Positions 27,061 to 36,806 are shown, counted from the stretch's first letter. The stretch is DNA of 64,000 nt from Mycobacterium deserti (GCF_025345615.1 NZ_JAODWD010000004.1:310001-374000), one strand, 5' to 3'. Notes: generated from the letters alone by a model not told the origin. A program made the numbers and translations.

Positions 27061-28808
27061 ATCGGCGCAGGCACAAACGGCAGGCCCGGAATCGTCTCGT
27101 ACGGCAGCGTCGGAATCAGCGGCGGCTGCGTCGTCGGAGGCGGCGGCGGCGGGGGTTCCGACGTCGGTGGCGGCGGGGACGGACTCTCCGGCGGGGGCGG
27201 CGGAGGCGGCTCCTGCGTGGGCGGCGGAGCGGTGGCCGTCTGCCGCGGCGGCGCCTGATACACCGTCCTGGTCCGCGGCGGCGGAGCCTGCGTCGCCGGC
27301 GGAGGGGCGGGCGGAGGGGGCGCAGCGGACGTGGCAGGCGGAGCCGCCGTCGTGGTGCTCACGGGTGCGGTGGTCGACGCAGGCGTGGGCGCCGTGTCGT
27401 CGCGCATGACGTACAGCGCAGCGGCCCCGAGCGCTGCCACCAGCACCACCAGGCCGGTTCCCATCGCCACCGCCGGACGGCGGTACCACGGGATCGGGGC
27501 GGCCGGCGGATCGTGAGGTTCGCGCTCGAACTGCATCTGAGGGCGAACGACGTCCGCCCCGGCGTCGGCCGGCGCCGAGTAGTCATAGGGGTCGGTCGGC
27601 GAGACGTCGGGAACATCGTCGGCGTCCGACCACGCGAGCGCGCCGAACGTGCTCGACTGCGGCGCCATCTCGTCAGCAGCGAGGCCGACCTCGGGCGCCA
27701 TCATGGTGGCGGCCCCTGCGGCGGCAGCAACACCGGGTGCGGCGGCCATCGCGGTCATCCCGTCCTCGGCTGTGCCTCGCGCGGCCGCAAGCCCGCCGCC
27801 GATCGCCGCGGACAGTTCGGGCTGCGCCGTCGTGACGACGGGAACCTTGAAGGTCTCAGACAGGGCGGTGGTGACGATCGGAATGCGCGCACCGCCACCC
27901 ACGGTCGCGACCGCGGCAAGCGCACCGCCTCGAATTCCGCTGCGGTCCAACGTTTCCTGCAGTACAACGATGAATTCGTCGAGGGGCCGGCGGATCACCT
28001 CGTCGAGTTCATTACGCGTCAACCGGAGTTCGCTCCGGTGCCCCGGCAGCTCGGCCACCAGCGAGGTGACGCCCGACGTGCTCAGCCGCTCCTTGGCCCC
28101 GCGGCATTGCGCACGCAGCCGCGACAGCGACCCGATGGCCGACGTCCCGGTCAGGTCGATGGTGCCCGCCGACGACAGGTCGTCGATCACGTGCGTCAGC
28201 AGCGCCTGATCCACTAGGTCGCCGGAGAAGTCGGTGTGGCGTACCGTCGGCGCGACCGGCGCGTATCCGTTGGCGGCATCGACCAGCGTGATGCTGGTGC
28301 CGGTGCCGCCGAAGTCACACACGGCGATGACGCCCCGCGTGGGCAGTCCGGGGTCGTCCTGCAGGGCCTTGACCGCCGCAGCGACGTCGGACAAGACGGG
28401 CGCCGCCTTTGGCCGCTGGAATTCCGGGATCGCCGACAGGGCGTTGCGTAGCGCGTCGACGGCGGCGGGACGCCAATGTGCCGGATACGTCACCGCGACG
28501 GGGTCGGTGGGTGGCCTGCCGCTACCGAGCGTGATCAGCAGCGCCCGCAGCGCGTCGGCGAGGACTCCGTCGGCGCGGTGCGAGGACCCGTCGGCGGCGA
28601 CGATGTCGACGGGGTCACCGACCCGGTCGACGAAGTCGGTGATGATCAGCCCACGCTCGGTCAGGTTCGGGTTCTCGCTGGGCACTCCGACCTCGGGCGC
28701 CCGGTGCGCGAAGCGCGTCAACACCGGCGAACGCGTCACCGCGGTCCGCCCCACTACGACGGCTGCCAGCCTGGTCGCTCCGACCGACAGCCCTACCCCG
28801 TCAGACAT
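27039..28808 (-). CDS. Hsp70/actin-fold protein with one membrane helix and Pro-rich tail (Rv2264c-like)
   Basis: I chose ATG 28808, preceded by AGGACAGGAAG, giving 589 residues; the frame extends a further 54 bases upstream. The N-terminal 330 residues have the Hsp70-type ATPase fold: LSVGATRLAAVVVG, then GVIAVCDFGGTGTSITLVDA as phosphate 2, and AAVATVGGGARIPIV near the adenosine site. No substrate-binding domain follows. Instead an Ala-rich linker leads to one membrane helix (MGTGLVVLVAALGAAALYVM) and a tail of about 120 residues dominated by Pro/Thr. The ATPase is probably cytosolic with the tail in the cell wall. Position and shape match Rv2264c. Its role is unknown. Confidence 0.85.
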   Translation of the reverse strand: MSDGVGLSVGATRLAAVVVGRTAVTRSPVLTRFAHRAPEVGVPSENPNLTERGLIITDFVDRVGDPVDIVAADGSSHRADGVLADALRALLITLGSGRPPTDPVAVTYPAHWRPAAVDALRNALSAIPEFQRPKAAPVLSDVAAAVKALQDDPGLPTRGVIAVCDFGGTGTSITLVDAANGYAPVAPTVRHTDFSGDLVDQALLTHVIDDLSSAGTIDLTGTSAIGSLSRLRAQCRGAKERLSTSGVTSLVAELPGHRSELRLTRNELDEVIRRPLDEFIVVLQETLDRSGIRGGALAAVATVGGGARIPIVTTALSETFKVPVVTTAQPELSAAIGGGLAAARGTAEDGMTAMAAAPGVAAAAGAATMMAPEVGLAADEMAPQSSTFGALAWSDADDVPDVSPTDPYDYSAPADAGADVVRPQMQFEREPHDPPAAPIPWYRRPAVAMGTGLVVLVAALGAAALYVMRDDTAPTPASTTAPVSTTTAAPPATSAAPPPPAPPPATQAPPPRTRTVYQAPPRQTATAPPPTQEPPPPPPPESPSPPPPTSEPPPPPPPTTQPPLIPTLPYETIPGLPFVPAPIQPPPAP

Positions 28809-28871
28809 GTCTTCCTGTCCTGCTCGATCGCCTATCCGGTTATCCATCTGATCGGCCGACAATAGTGTTAC

Positions 28872-29960
28872 TCAGCGAATGGTTCCCTTGCCAGGTATCA
28901 GTGGCAAATCGAGCGCGGTGACCCAACCCGGCGAGAGCCCGTTGACCGCCGGTACCGCGTTGAGCGCGCGCAGGCCGGTCGCCAGGCAGCCCGCCGCGGC
29001 GGCGTCGCGGCCAGAGCCGTCGGTGAAGCGGAACGCCGTCTCCTGAAAGATGCTCGGCGTCCCCTCGATCTCCACGCGGTACACGTCGTCCTGGTTGCCT
29101 GTCGGCCAGTCGGGCGCGGCGTCGCTGCCGATCCGGTTGACGTGTTCCAACTGAATGCGGGTCTCGCCTCGGTAGACGCCGTTGATGGTGAAGCGGACGG
29201 CCGCGACGTTGCCCGCCTCGATGACGCCCTTGGCGGCCTTGCGGTCGGTGGGTGTCACCCACTTGTCCCACGTCGTGGTGATCTCGTCGAGCATGATGCC
29301 CGCCGCGTGTGCGATCATCGGAACCGTTGCGCCCCAGGCCATTATCAATATGTCGGGATGCTCGAGCAGCGGCTTGTAGTCGGGCGACTTGCCGATACCC
29401 ATCTCGAAGTCGTAGTCGCCCGTGTAGTCGGTGTAGTCCAGCAGTTCGGACGCCCGCACCTTGCGCACCTCGGAGCACAGGCCCATCAGCGTCATCGGAA
29501 ACAGGTCGTTGGCGAAGCCGGGATCGATGCCGGTGGTGAAACACGACGACTCGCCCAGTTCGCACGCCGTGGTGACCGGTTGAATCCAGTCGGGCGGGTT
29601 GAGGTGCATCGTCGGCCACACCCACGGAGTCATCGCGGTCGAACACACGTCGATGCCGGCGCGCAGGAACCGGGTGATCGTTTCGATGTTCGCGCCGGCC
29701 TGCGCCGCGGTGGGGCCGTAGTGCACCAGCGCGTCGGGTTTCAGTGCGATCAGGGCGTCGATGTCGTCGGTGGCGGCCAGCCCGAGTGAATGTCCCAGGC
29801 CGCAGATGTCGCCGACGTCGCGGCCCACCTTGTCGGGATTGCTCACTCCGACACCGACCAACTCGAACAGCGGGTGCTTGACGATCTCGGCGATTACCAT
29901 CGTGCCGACGAATCCGGTGCCCCACACGACGATGCGCTTCTTCGAAGAGTCAGTGGCCAC
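28872..29960 (-). CDS. DapB-like NAD(P)-dependent dehydrogenase
   Basis: The 362-residue protein starts at GTG 29960 (ATDSSKKR). An N-terminal Rossmann motif IVVWGTGFVGTMVIAEIVKHP is followed by the DapB-like sheet (DALVHYGPTAAQAGANIETITRFLRAG). The large C-terminal domain contains CFTTGIDPGFANDLFPMTLMG. It belongs to the dihydrodipicolinate reductase N-terminal superfamily, in the branch near 2,4-diaminopentanoate dehydrogenase. It is unlikely to be the lysine-pathway DapB, being much longer. The substrate is unknown. It is 63 bp upstream of the Hsp70-like start on the same strand. Confidence 0.82.
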   Translation of the reverse strand: MATDSSKKRIVVWGTGFVGTMVIAEIVKHPLFELVGVGVSNPDKVGRDVGDICGLGHSLGLAATDDIDALIALKPDALVHYGPTAAQAGANIETITRFLRAGIDVCSTAMTPWVWPTMHLNPPDWIQPVTTACELGESSCFTTGIDPGFANDLFPMTLMGLCSEVRKVRASELLDYTDYTGDYDFEMGIGKSPDYKPLLEHPDILIMAWGATVPMIAHAAGIMLDEITTTWDKWVTPTDRKAAKGVIEAGNVAAVRFTINGVYRGETRIQLEHVNRIGSDAAPDWPTGNQDDVYRVEIEGTPSIFQETAFRFTDGSGRDAAAAGCLATGLRALNAVPAVNGLSPGWVTALDLPLIPGKGTIR

Positions 29961-30024
29961 GCGTCGACCCTAACGGGAATGATCGCCGTGCAACCCGCAT
30001 TGATGGTGGCAGTGCTGAGCACCC

Positions 30025-31083
30025 TCACAGGTTGATCGGGTCCGGTTCATGCTCGGTCGTCGTGCTGTCGGCCAGCGTGGCCTTGAACTGCATGACCCGG
30101 TAGGGCCACCCGGCGACGGTGTGCCACTGCGACACGATCAGCCCCATACCGCCGTCGAGGTCGAAGCGCGATCCCGGCAGCACATAGCCGCCGTACAGTT
30201 GCGCAACCGCACATTTCTGATGGTTCTCGCAGTCCCATGCGCACCCGACAACCGGCGACTGGATCGCCGCGGTGTGCATGTTGGCCACTGGTGAGCTCAC
30301 CACCCGGTACCCCAGCGCGTAGTGCGAGGCCAGGAACCCCCCGAGAACCCACTTGCCTTGCTCGATCCGGCGAAACGTCAGCTCCCCCCACCGTTCCCCT
30401 GCCGGGGTGATGGGCGTCGCCGTCGTTCCCCACTGCCAGCGGCCGGAGATGAATCCCCAACTGGCATAACGGCTCCGGTTCCCGATGTCATCCGGCCGGA
30501 CCCGCATCAGGACAATGCCCTTATCCCGTCGAAATGAGGTGGCGACCACGTATACCCAGCCGTCGTCGGGGTCGTAGTCCCACGACCAGCACTGGCCGAG
30601 CCCGCCATGCAGGTTCGCCGGGAACTTGGCGCCCTCCCCCATGTGCGTCCACGAGATCCCGCTGTCGTCGGAACGCCAGATCTCGGTCCAGATGACCCGG
30701 GGAAACCCCCGATTGACCATCGCGTGCAGATAGATCGAGTCACCCACGCGCAACAGGTCCGACGGAAGCACGGTGCTGATTCCGCCGCGGGTCCACCCCG
30801 GCGGGGCGTCGTGAATGTAGTGCCAGAGCTGATGGGCGTAGTCGGGATCCGCCCCACCGGCGCGTTCGTAAACGATCGCGTGGTCAGCGTCGCCGGTGCC
30901 GATCAGCACGACAGGCGAGCGCCAGTCGCCCTCGCCGACCTTCGGTCCGGAGAACGTGTCGCCGAAGACCGACACCAGCTTGCCGTTGGGCGCCACCACC
31001 GACGGCCCCAGGTCGGTGCAGGTCACGCCCCACCGGTCGGTCAGGCCGGGACCGGTCAGGTCGACGACCTTGCCGTCGGGCAC
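30025..31083 (-). CDS. DUF4185 domain protein
   Basis: The 352-residue protein has the DUF4185 beta-propeller-like pattern: DLGPSVVAPNGKLVSVFGDTFSG, then WRSDDSGISWTHMGEG, GQCWSWDYDPDDGWVYVVAT and a late ESQW-like GLIVSQWHTVAGWPYRV. GTG 31083 is the only start possible, because an in-frame TAG lies six codons upstream. It lacks a signal peptide and a clear ribosome site. The secreted protein gene ends 18 bp upstream, so translation may be coupled. Members are often exported glycan-related proteins. A missed upstream signal sequence cannot be added here because of the stop. Confidence 0.8.
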   Translation of the reverse strand: MPDGKVVDLTGPGLTDRWGVTCTDLGPSVVAPNGKLVSVFGDTFSGPKVGEGDWRSPVVLIGTGDADHAIVYERAGGADPDYAHQLWHYIHDAPPGWTRGGISTVLPSDLLRVGDSIYLHAMVNRGFPRVIWTEIWRSDDSGISWTHMGEGAKFPANLHGGLGQCWSWDYDPDDGWVYVVATSFRRDKGIVLMRVRPDDIGNRSRYASWGFISGRWQWGTTATPITPAGERWGELTFRRIEQGKWVLGGFLASHYALGYRVVSSPVANMHTAAIQSPVVGCAWDCENHQKCAVAQLYGGYVLPGSRFDLDGGMGLIVSQWHTVAGWPYRVMQFKATLADSTTTEHEPDPINL

Positions 31084-31101
31084 TTCACGAACCGTCGCAC
31101 A

Positions 31102-31656
31102 CTAAAAGCAGCGTCGGAGCCCACCGGGCTCACATATCAACGGGTAGCGATCGACCGGAATCGGCAGCTGTCCAGACCTGACGAGGGTGAACGGGAAGTC
31201 GGTCATCGACGGTCGCAGGTTGCACTCCGGGTTGGCGGTGGTGAGCACCTTGCGCGTTCCGGTCAACGCGATGGGATCGAACTTGATGGTCTCGGTGACC
31301 TGCTCCCAACTGCCGTCGGGGCACTGGATTCCTTTGCGTTTGGGCGTGCTGAATTGCCACACCCCGCTGGTCATCACCGCATTGCCGCCGGTGACGTCTT
31401 CCGACGGAGCGACGTGCAGGGTGCAGCCGACAGGAATGTAGAGCGGCTCGCGCAGATCCCCGACCGTGGGCACGCACGTGGGATAGATCTCCCAGGTGCC
31501 GATCTTCTTGCCGTTCTCGATGTAGTCGTAGGCACCCTCCAACACCTGGGGGTGCGGCGGCGGGTTGTCGGCCGCGGCGGGACCTGCGAGCCCGACCGAA
31601 GCGCACGCACTGATCGCGACTGCGGCGAACGTCCGGATGATCCTCACGATGCGCAT
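31102..31656 (-). CDS. Secreted protein of unknown function
   Basis: ATG 31656 follows AAAGGG and gives 184 residues; a longer open frame has no start support. A signal peptide ends near AAADNPPP (RIIRTFAAVAISACASVGLAGPAAA). The mature domain is about 155 residues with four to five cysteines (YPTCVPTV, PVGCTLHV, GIQCPDGS, NPECNLRP, PLICEPG), so disulfides are likely. It is divergent from the peptide-importer operon and upstream of the DUF4185 gene. I do not recognise a named family. Confidence 0.82.
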   Translation of the reverse strand: MRIVRIIRTFAAVAISACASVGLAGPAAADNPPPHPQVLEGAYDYIENGKKIGTWEIYPTCVPTVGDLREPLYIPVGCTLHVAPSEDVTGGNAVMTSGVWQFSTPKRKGIQCPDGSWEQVTETIKFDPIALTGTRKVLTTANPECNLRPSMTDFPFTLVRSGQLPIPVDRYPLICEPGGLRRCF

Positions 31657-31801
31657 CCCTTTCACCGGCGAGCTTCGACAGCGTCGTGGAGAGTATCCCA
31701 GTGTCCACCAGCGGCCGTCACCGCTTTTGACGGCTCGGCGTTTCGGCGAGGGCGCCCAGCGGGTAAGCGCCACCCGGCGGACGAGTTCACAGGTGGTGGC
31801 G

Positions 31802-33334
31802 ATGAGACGACCGGCGGTGGTTGCCGCGGTCTCGGGCATCGTCGCGCTGGTCGTGTCGCTGACCGGTTGCTCGACCGGCGAACGGGTGGATCTCGGCGGC
31901 GGTTCTGCGGGTCTCATCGCCGCGATCGCGGGTGAACCCGATCAGCTCGACCCCCACAAGACCAGCGCCTATTTCTCGTTCGAGGTGCTCGAGAACGTTT
32001 TCGACACCCTGGTCGAGCCGGATGCCAACCTCGAGATGCGCCCGGCACTGGCCGAGTCGTGGGACGTCAGCCCCGATCAGCTCTTGTGGACATTTCGTCT
32101 GCGGCGCGGGGTCACCTTCCACGACGGCAGCCCGTTCACCGCCGACGACGTCGTCTACTCCTACCGCCGGATCATCGACGAGCAGCTGACGAATGCCGAC
32201 AAGTTCAGCGCCGTCACCGACATCAGCGCACGCGACCCGGTCACGGTGATGATTCGGGTGAAGCAGCCGACGCCGAACCTGCTGACCAACATCGGCGGCT
32301 TCAAAGGTATGGCGATCGTCAACCGGCGCAACGTCGAGAGTGGTCAGATCGCCACCAATCCGATCGGCACCGGACCGTTCGCGTTCGCTAGCCAGAAGAG
32401 CGGTGACTCGATCACTCTGAAGGCCAACGGGTCGTATTGGGCAGGGCCGCCGAAGATTTCGGGCGTCACGTTCCGGTTCATCTCCGAACCGTCCACCGCG
32501 CTGTCGGCGCTTCAGGCCGGCGAAGTCGACTGGACCGATTCGATTCCCCCGCAGCGGGTGGCGCAGCTGAAAGACGACGACTCGATCAGGCTCGCGGTGA
32601 CCGCCAGCAACGACTACTGGTACCTGGCGCTCAACGAGGCGCGCAAGCCGTGGAACGACGTGCGGGTCCGTCAGGCGATCGCCTACGGCATCGACCGCGA
32701 CGCGATCATCGCCGCAACGACTTACGGCACCGCGGCCGCCAACCAGCTCGCAATCCCCGAAGGGAACCCCTGGTACACCGACTATCACCGGTACCGTTAC
32801 GACACCGACGAAGCCAAACGCCTTCTGGCGCAAGCGGGCGTCGCGGGCGGGGACCTCGACATGCTCGTCACCAGCGAGTACCCCGAGACGGTGACGGCCG
32901 CACAGGTCATCGCCGATAACCTTGCCCCGCTTGGCATCACCGTCGACATCCGCACCGTGGACTTCGCCACCTGGCTCGACGAGCAGAACACCGGCAACTT
33001 CGACATGCTGATGATGGGCTGGCTGGGCAACATCGACCCCGACGACTTCTACTACGCGCAACATCGCACCGACGGCACGAGCAATGCGCAGAAGTTCTCC
33101 GACCCCGAAGTCGACCGACTACTCGACGCCGGACGCACCGAAACCGACCGTGCGGCGCGTGCCGAGATTTACCGCAGGGCGGCCACGATCATCGCCGACA
33201 AGGTGAGCTATCTCTACCTGTACAACCCGTCGGTGATCCAAGCGTGGGCGACGAACCTGTCGGGCTACGAAGCGCGCCGCGACGCGGCGGTCCGGTTCCG
33301 CACGGCGGCGCTTGGCCGGGACGACAGCCGATGA
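31802..33334 (+). CDS. Peptide ABC transporter substrate-binding lipoprotein (DppA/OppA type)
   Basis: ATG 31802 gives 510 residues; an upstream open frame lacks a signal. A lipoprotein signal ends with LVVSLTGC. The mature chain is an SBP family 5 protein: EPDQLDPHKTSAYFSFEVLENVFDTLVEP, FRLRRGVTFHDGSPFTADDVVYSYRR, then IAYGIDRDAII and FDMLMMGWLGNIDPDDF. It captures di- or oligopeptides (or other small amino compounds) outside the membrane for the permease encoded next. It overlaps the permease start by ATGA. I did not assign a specific dpp or opp symbol because the locus is not the classic one. Confidence 0.92.
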   Translation: MRRPAVVAAVSGIVALVVSLTGCSTGERVDLGGGSAGLIAAIAGEPDQLDPHKTSAYFSFEVLENVFDTLVEPDANLEMRPALAESWDVSPDQLLWTFRLRRGVTFHDGSPFTADDVVYSYRRIIDEQLTNADKFSAVTDISARDPVTVMIRVKQPTPNLLTNIGGFKGMAIVNRRNVESGQIATNPIGTGPFAFASQKSGDSITLKANGSYWAGPPKISGVTFRFISEPSTALSALQAGEVDWTDSIPPQRVAQLKDDDSIRLAVTASNDYWYLALNEARKPWNDVRVRQAIAYGIDRDAIIAATTYGTAAANQLAIPEGNPWYTDYHRYRYDTDEAKRLLAQAGVAGGDLDMLVTSEYPETVTAAQVIADNLAPLGITVDIRTVDFATWLDEQNTGNFDMLMMGWLGNIDPDDFYYAQHRTDGTSNAQKFSDPEVDRLLDAGRTETDRAARAEIYRRAATIIADKVSYLYLYNPSVIQAWATNLSGYEARRDAAVRFRTAALGRDDSR

Positions 33335-34299
33335 CACGGTGGCTGACTCACCCGATCGCGCGCTTTTTGGCGCGCAGGCTGCTCTACTCGGCGGTCGTGC
33401 TGGTCGGTGTGTTGATCGTCGTGTTCGCGCTCGTGCATCTGGTTCCCGGCGATCCGGTGCGGATCGCGCTGGGGACGCGGTACACGCCCGAGGCCTACGA
33501 GGCGTTGCGCTCGGCGAGCGGGTTGGATCGCCCGTTGATCGAGCAGTTTTTCGGCTATCTGGGTTCGGCGGTGACCGGTGATCTCGGCGTCAGTTTTCGC
33601 AACGGTGACCCGGTGACGGTGATCCTGCTCGAACGCCTGCCCGCGACGATGTCCCTGGCTCTGGCCGGCATCCTGATCGCCTTGATGATCGCGCTGCCCG
33701 CCGGAATCTGGTCGGCGCTGCGGGAAGGACGAGTCAGCGACGCGATCATCCGGATCGCGAGCCAGTTCGGCGTCTCGATCCCCGACTTCTGGATGGCCAT
33801 TCTGTTGATCGCGTTGTTCGCCTCGACACTGGGCTGGCTGCCCACCTCGGGTTATCAACCGCTGCTGGACAATCCAGCCGGCTGGCTGCGGCACATCGTG
33901 CTGCCCGCGGTGACGGTTGGCCTGGTGGCCGGCGCCATCATGACGCGCTACGTGCGCTCCGCGGTGCTCGAGGTCGCCGCGATGGGCTATGTGCGCACGG
34001 CACGGTCCAAGGGGTTGGCGCCGAGCGTGGTGACGTTCCGCCACACCGTGCGCAATGCGCTCATCCCGGTGCTCACCATCGCCGGAATCCAGCTCGCGAC
34101 GATCCTGGGCGGCGTCATCGTCGTCGAAGTGGTGTTCGCGTGGCCGGGGCTGGGGCGGTTGGTGTACAACGCCGTCGCTGCACGGGACTATCCGGTGATC
34201 CAGGGCGCAGTGCTGCTGATGGCGGCGTTGTTCCTACTGATCAACCTGATCGTCGACGTGCTCTACGCGGTCGTCGACCCGAGGATTCGGCTCCAATGA
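33331..34299 (+). CDS. Peptide ABC transporter permease (DppB type)
   Basis: The 322-residue inner-membrane protein has the DppB N-terminal helix (RRLLYSAVVLVGVLIVVFALVHLVPGDP) and the EAA loop EVAAMGYVRTARSKGLAPSVVTFRHTVRNALIP. Its last helices end with DVLYAVVDPRIRLQ. It forms one half of the translocation channel. Start ATG 33331 and stop 34299 overlap the neighbouring genes by 4 bases each, so translation of the whole operon is coupled. Confidence 0.93.
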   Translation: MTRWLTHPIARFLARRLLYSAVVLVGVLIVVFALVHLVPGDPVRIALGTRYTPEAYEALRSASGLDRPLIEQFFGYLGSAVTGDLGVSFRNGDPVTVILLERLPATMSLALAGILIALMIALPAGIWSALREGRVSDAIIRIASQFGVSIPDFWMAILLIALFASTLGWLPTSGYQPLLDNPAGWLRHIVLPAVTVGLVAGAIMTRYVRSAVLEVAAMGYVRTARSKGLAPSVVTFRHTVRNALIPVLTIAGIQLATILGGVIVVEVVFAWPGLGRLVYNAVAARDYPVIQGAVLLMAALFLLINLIVDVLYAVVDPRIRLQ

Positions 34300-35174
34300 C
34301 CACCAACACCCGGGTCTCGTCGTGGCGGCTGCTGATGGGCAACCCGGTAACGGTCGTCAGCGCTTCGATACTCGCCGTAATCGTGTTCGTCGCAGTGGCC
34401 GCCAATTGGGTCGCTCCGTACGGTGTCAACGACGTCGATGTGCCCAACGCCCTGCGCCCGCCCAACGGCGAACATTGGTTCGGCACCGACGAGTTGGGCC
34501 GCGACGTGTTCTCGCGCGTGCTGGTCGCCACGCAGGCCTCCATGCGGGTCGCCGTCGTGAGCGTGCTGTTCGCAGTGGTGGTCGGCGTGGCGATCGGCGT
34601 GGTGTCCGGCTACCGCGGCGGCTGGGTTGACGCGGTGTTCATGCGGATCGTCGACGTGATGTTCGCATTTCCGGTGCTGCTGCTCGCGCTGGCGGTGGTG
34701 GCGATCCTCGGCCCCGGCATGACGACGACGATCCTGGCGATCGGCATCGTGTACACGCCGATCTTCGCACGCGTCGCGCGGGCGAGCACCATGAGCGTGC
34801 GGGTGGAACCGTTTGTGTCGGTATCGCGCAGCATGGGCACCGGCCACCTTTACATCCTCGGCCGTCACATCCTGCCGAACATCGCCGGACCGCTGATCGT
34901 GCAGACGTCGCTGTCGCTGGCGTTCGCCATCCTCTCCGAGGCGGCGCTGTCGTTTCTCGGGCTCGGCATTCAGCCGCCGCAGCCGTCGCTGGGCCGGATG
35001 ATCTTCGACTCGCAGGGCTTCGTGACGCTCGCGTGGTGGATGGCGGTATTCCCGGGCGCGGCGATCTTCGTTGCGGTGCTGGCATTCAATTTGCTGGGCG
35101 ACGGCCTTCGCGACGTGCTGGATCCGAAGCAGCGCACCATGATCGAGGCCCGGCGACAAGGGATGCAGCAGTGA
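34296..35174 (+). CDS. Peptide ABC transporter permease (DppC type)
   Basis: The 292-residue partner permease has the DppC signature HWFGTDELGRDVFSRVLVATQASMRVAVVSV and the EAA loop SVSRSMGTGHLYILGRHILPNIAGPLIVQTSLSLAFAILSEAALSFLGLG, ending LGDGLRDVLDPKQR. It pairs with the DppB-type subunit. Start ATG 34296 overlaps the upstream stop, and its stop overlaps the ATPase GTG at 35171. Confidence 0.93.
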   Translation: MTTNTRVSSWRLLMGNPVTVVSASILAVIVFVAVAANWVAPYGVNDVDVPNALRPPNGEHWFGTDELGRDVFSRVLVATQASMRVAVVSVLFAVVVGVAIGVVSGYRGGWVDAVFMRIVDVMFAFPVLLLALAVVAILGPGMTTTILAIGIVYTPIFARVARASTMSVRVEPFVSVSRSMGTGHLYILGRHILPNIAGPLIVQTSLSLAFAILSEAALSFLGLGIQPPQPSLGRMIFDSQGFVTLAWWMAVFPGAAIFVAVLAFNLLGDGLRDVLDPKQRTMIEARRQGMQQ

Positions 35175-36787
35175 GTGACCCGGTGTTGAGTGTGGCCGAT
35201 CTGCGGGTGCGCATCGGCAGCCGTGAGATCGTGCGCGGCATCTCGTTCGACGTGGCCCGCGAACAGACGTTGGGCATCGTCGGCGAATCGGGGTCGGGCA
35301 AGTCGATGACGGTCCTCGCGGCAACGGGCCTGCTCGACGCCCCGGGCGCCAAGGTCACCGGAACCAGCACACTGGCCGGTCCGTCGGGCGGGACTGCGCT
35401 CGTCGACGCGTCGGCACGGCTGCTGCGCACGGTCCACGGCGGCCGCATCGGCTTCGTGTTCCAGGATCCCGGTACATCGCTGAACCCGCTGTTGACGCTG
35501 GAACGGCAGATCACCGAATCACTGGAGACTCACCGTCATTCGACGCGCAGACAGGCACGCACGCGGGCGCTAGAGCTGTTGGAGGCTGTCGGCCTGCCCG
35601 ACCCCGAGTCCCGCTTGCACGCGTACCCGCACCAACTGTCGGGCGGACAGAAGCAGCGGGTGATGGTCGCGATCGCCATGGCGTGCGACCCGGAACTCCT
35701 GATTGCCGACGAGCCGACAACCGCGCTCGACGTCACGACGCAGGCGCAGATCATCGAACTGGTGCGCACGTTGCAGCGCGACTTCGGCACCGCGGTGGTG
35801 TGGATCAGTCACGACCTCGGGGTTATCGGGCAGGTCGCCGACGAGGTCACCGTGCTGCGGGAGGGCCAAGCGGTGGAACAGGCGGCGATCGGCAGCGTCT
35901 TCGACCGCCCGCAGCACGAGTACACCCGAGAACTGTTGGCCGCCAGGCCGATCGTCGGACGGCCAGGACCGCAGCCCGCGCCCGCCGACGCCGAGGTGCT
36001 GCTGGAGGTGAACGGTCTCGACGTACGGTTCGACGTGACGACGCCGGTCGGCAAATCAACCGTGCACGCGGTCAGGGACCTGAGCTTCGCCATCCGGCGC
36101 GGCGCCACGCTCGGCCTGGTCGGCGAATCGGGGTCGGGCAAATCGACGGTCGCCGGCGCGCTGGTGGGTCTGATCCGGCCCGAGGCGGGCACCGCCACGC
36201 TGGACGGCACCGACGTGCTGGGTGTGCGAGGTCCGGAGCGCAAGATGCTTCGTCGGCGAATCAGCCTGGTGTTTCAGGACCCGTTCTCGTCGCTCAACCC
36301 GCGGGCCCGGGTAGGCGACGCGATCGGTGAACCGCTGTCGGTGCACCGGCTCACCAAGGGGAGACAGGCCCGCCGGGCGCGGATCGCCGAGCTGCTCGAA
36401 GTTGTGGGATTGCCAACGTCTTTCGCAGAGCGCTACCCGCACGAGCTGTCTGGCGGTGAGCGTCAACGGATCAGCATCGCACGCGCGCTCGCCGGTGAGC
36501 CGGACCTGGTGATTCTCGACGAAGCGACTGCGTCGCTGGATGTTTCGGTACAGGCGCGCATACTTGACTTGCTGACGTCATTGCAACGCGACCTGGGTCT
36601 GACTTTTCTGTTCATCGCACACGATCTGGCGATCGTGCAGCAGATGAGCCATGACGTGCTGGTGATGCGCGACGGTCGAGCTGTCGAGTACCGGCCCGCA
36701 ACCGAGTTGTTCGCCACGCCCGAACAGGAGTACACCCGCGCGCTGCTGGCCGCCGTTCCGCCCGAGCGACCGCGGGTCACCACCTGA
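35171..36787 (+). CDS. Fused double ABC ATPase of the peptide importer (DppD/DppF fusion)
   Basis: GTG 35171 gives 538 residues with two complete ABC domains in tandem. Domain 1 (about 5-265) has Walker A GESGSGKS at 38-45, signature LSGGQKQR and Walker B LLIADEPTT. Domain 2 (about 275-530) repeats GESGSGKS, LSGGERQR and VILDEATAS. Most bacteria encode DppD and DppF separately; a fused ATPase is the known mycobacterial form for both dpp and opp systems. The membrane-bound pair hydrolyses ATP to drive import. Confidence 0.93.
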   Translation: MSDPVLSVADLRVRIGSREIVRGISFDVAREQTLGIVGESGSGKSMTVLAATGLLDAPGAKVTGTSTLAGPSGGTALVDASARLLRTVHGGRIGFVFQDPGTSLNPLLTLERQITESLETHRHSTRRQARTRALELLEAVGLPDPESRLHAYPHQLSGGQKQRVMVAIAMACDPELLIADEPTTALDVTTQAQIIELVRTLQRDFGTAVVWISHDLGVIGQVADEVTVLREGQAVEQAAIGSVFDRPQHEYTRELLAARPIVGRPGPQPAPADAEVLLEVNGLDVRFDVTTPVGKSTVHAVRDLSFAIRRGATLGLVGESGSGKSTVAGALVGLIRPEAGTATLDGTDVLGVRGPERKMLRRRISLVFQDPFSSLNPRARVGDAIGEPLSVHRLTKGRQARRARIAELLEVVGLPTSFAERYPHELSGGERQRISIARALAGEPDLVILDEATASLDVSVQARILDLLTSLQRDLGLTFLFIAHDLAIVQQMSHDVLVMRDGRAVEYRPATELFATPEQEYTRALLAAVPPERPRVTT

Positions 36788-36806
36788 GCAGCCGCATGAG
36801 AGAGTC

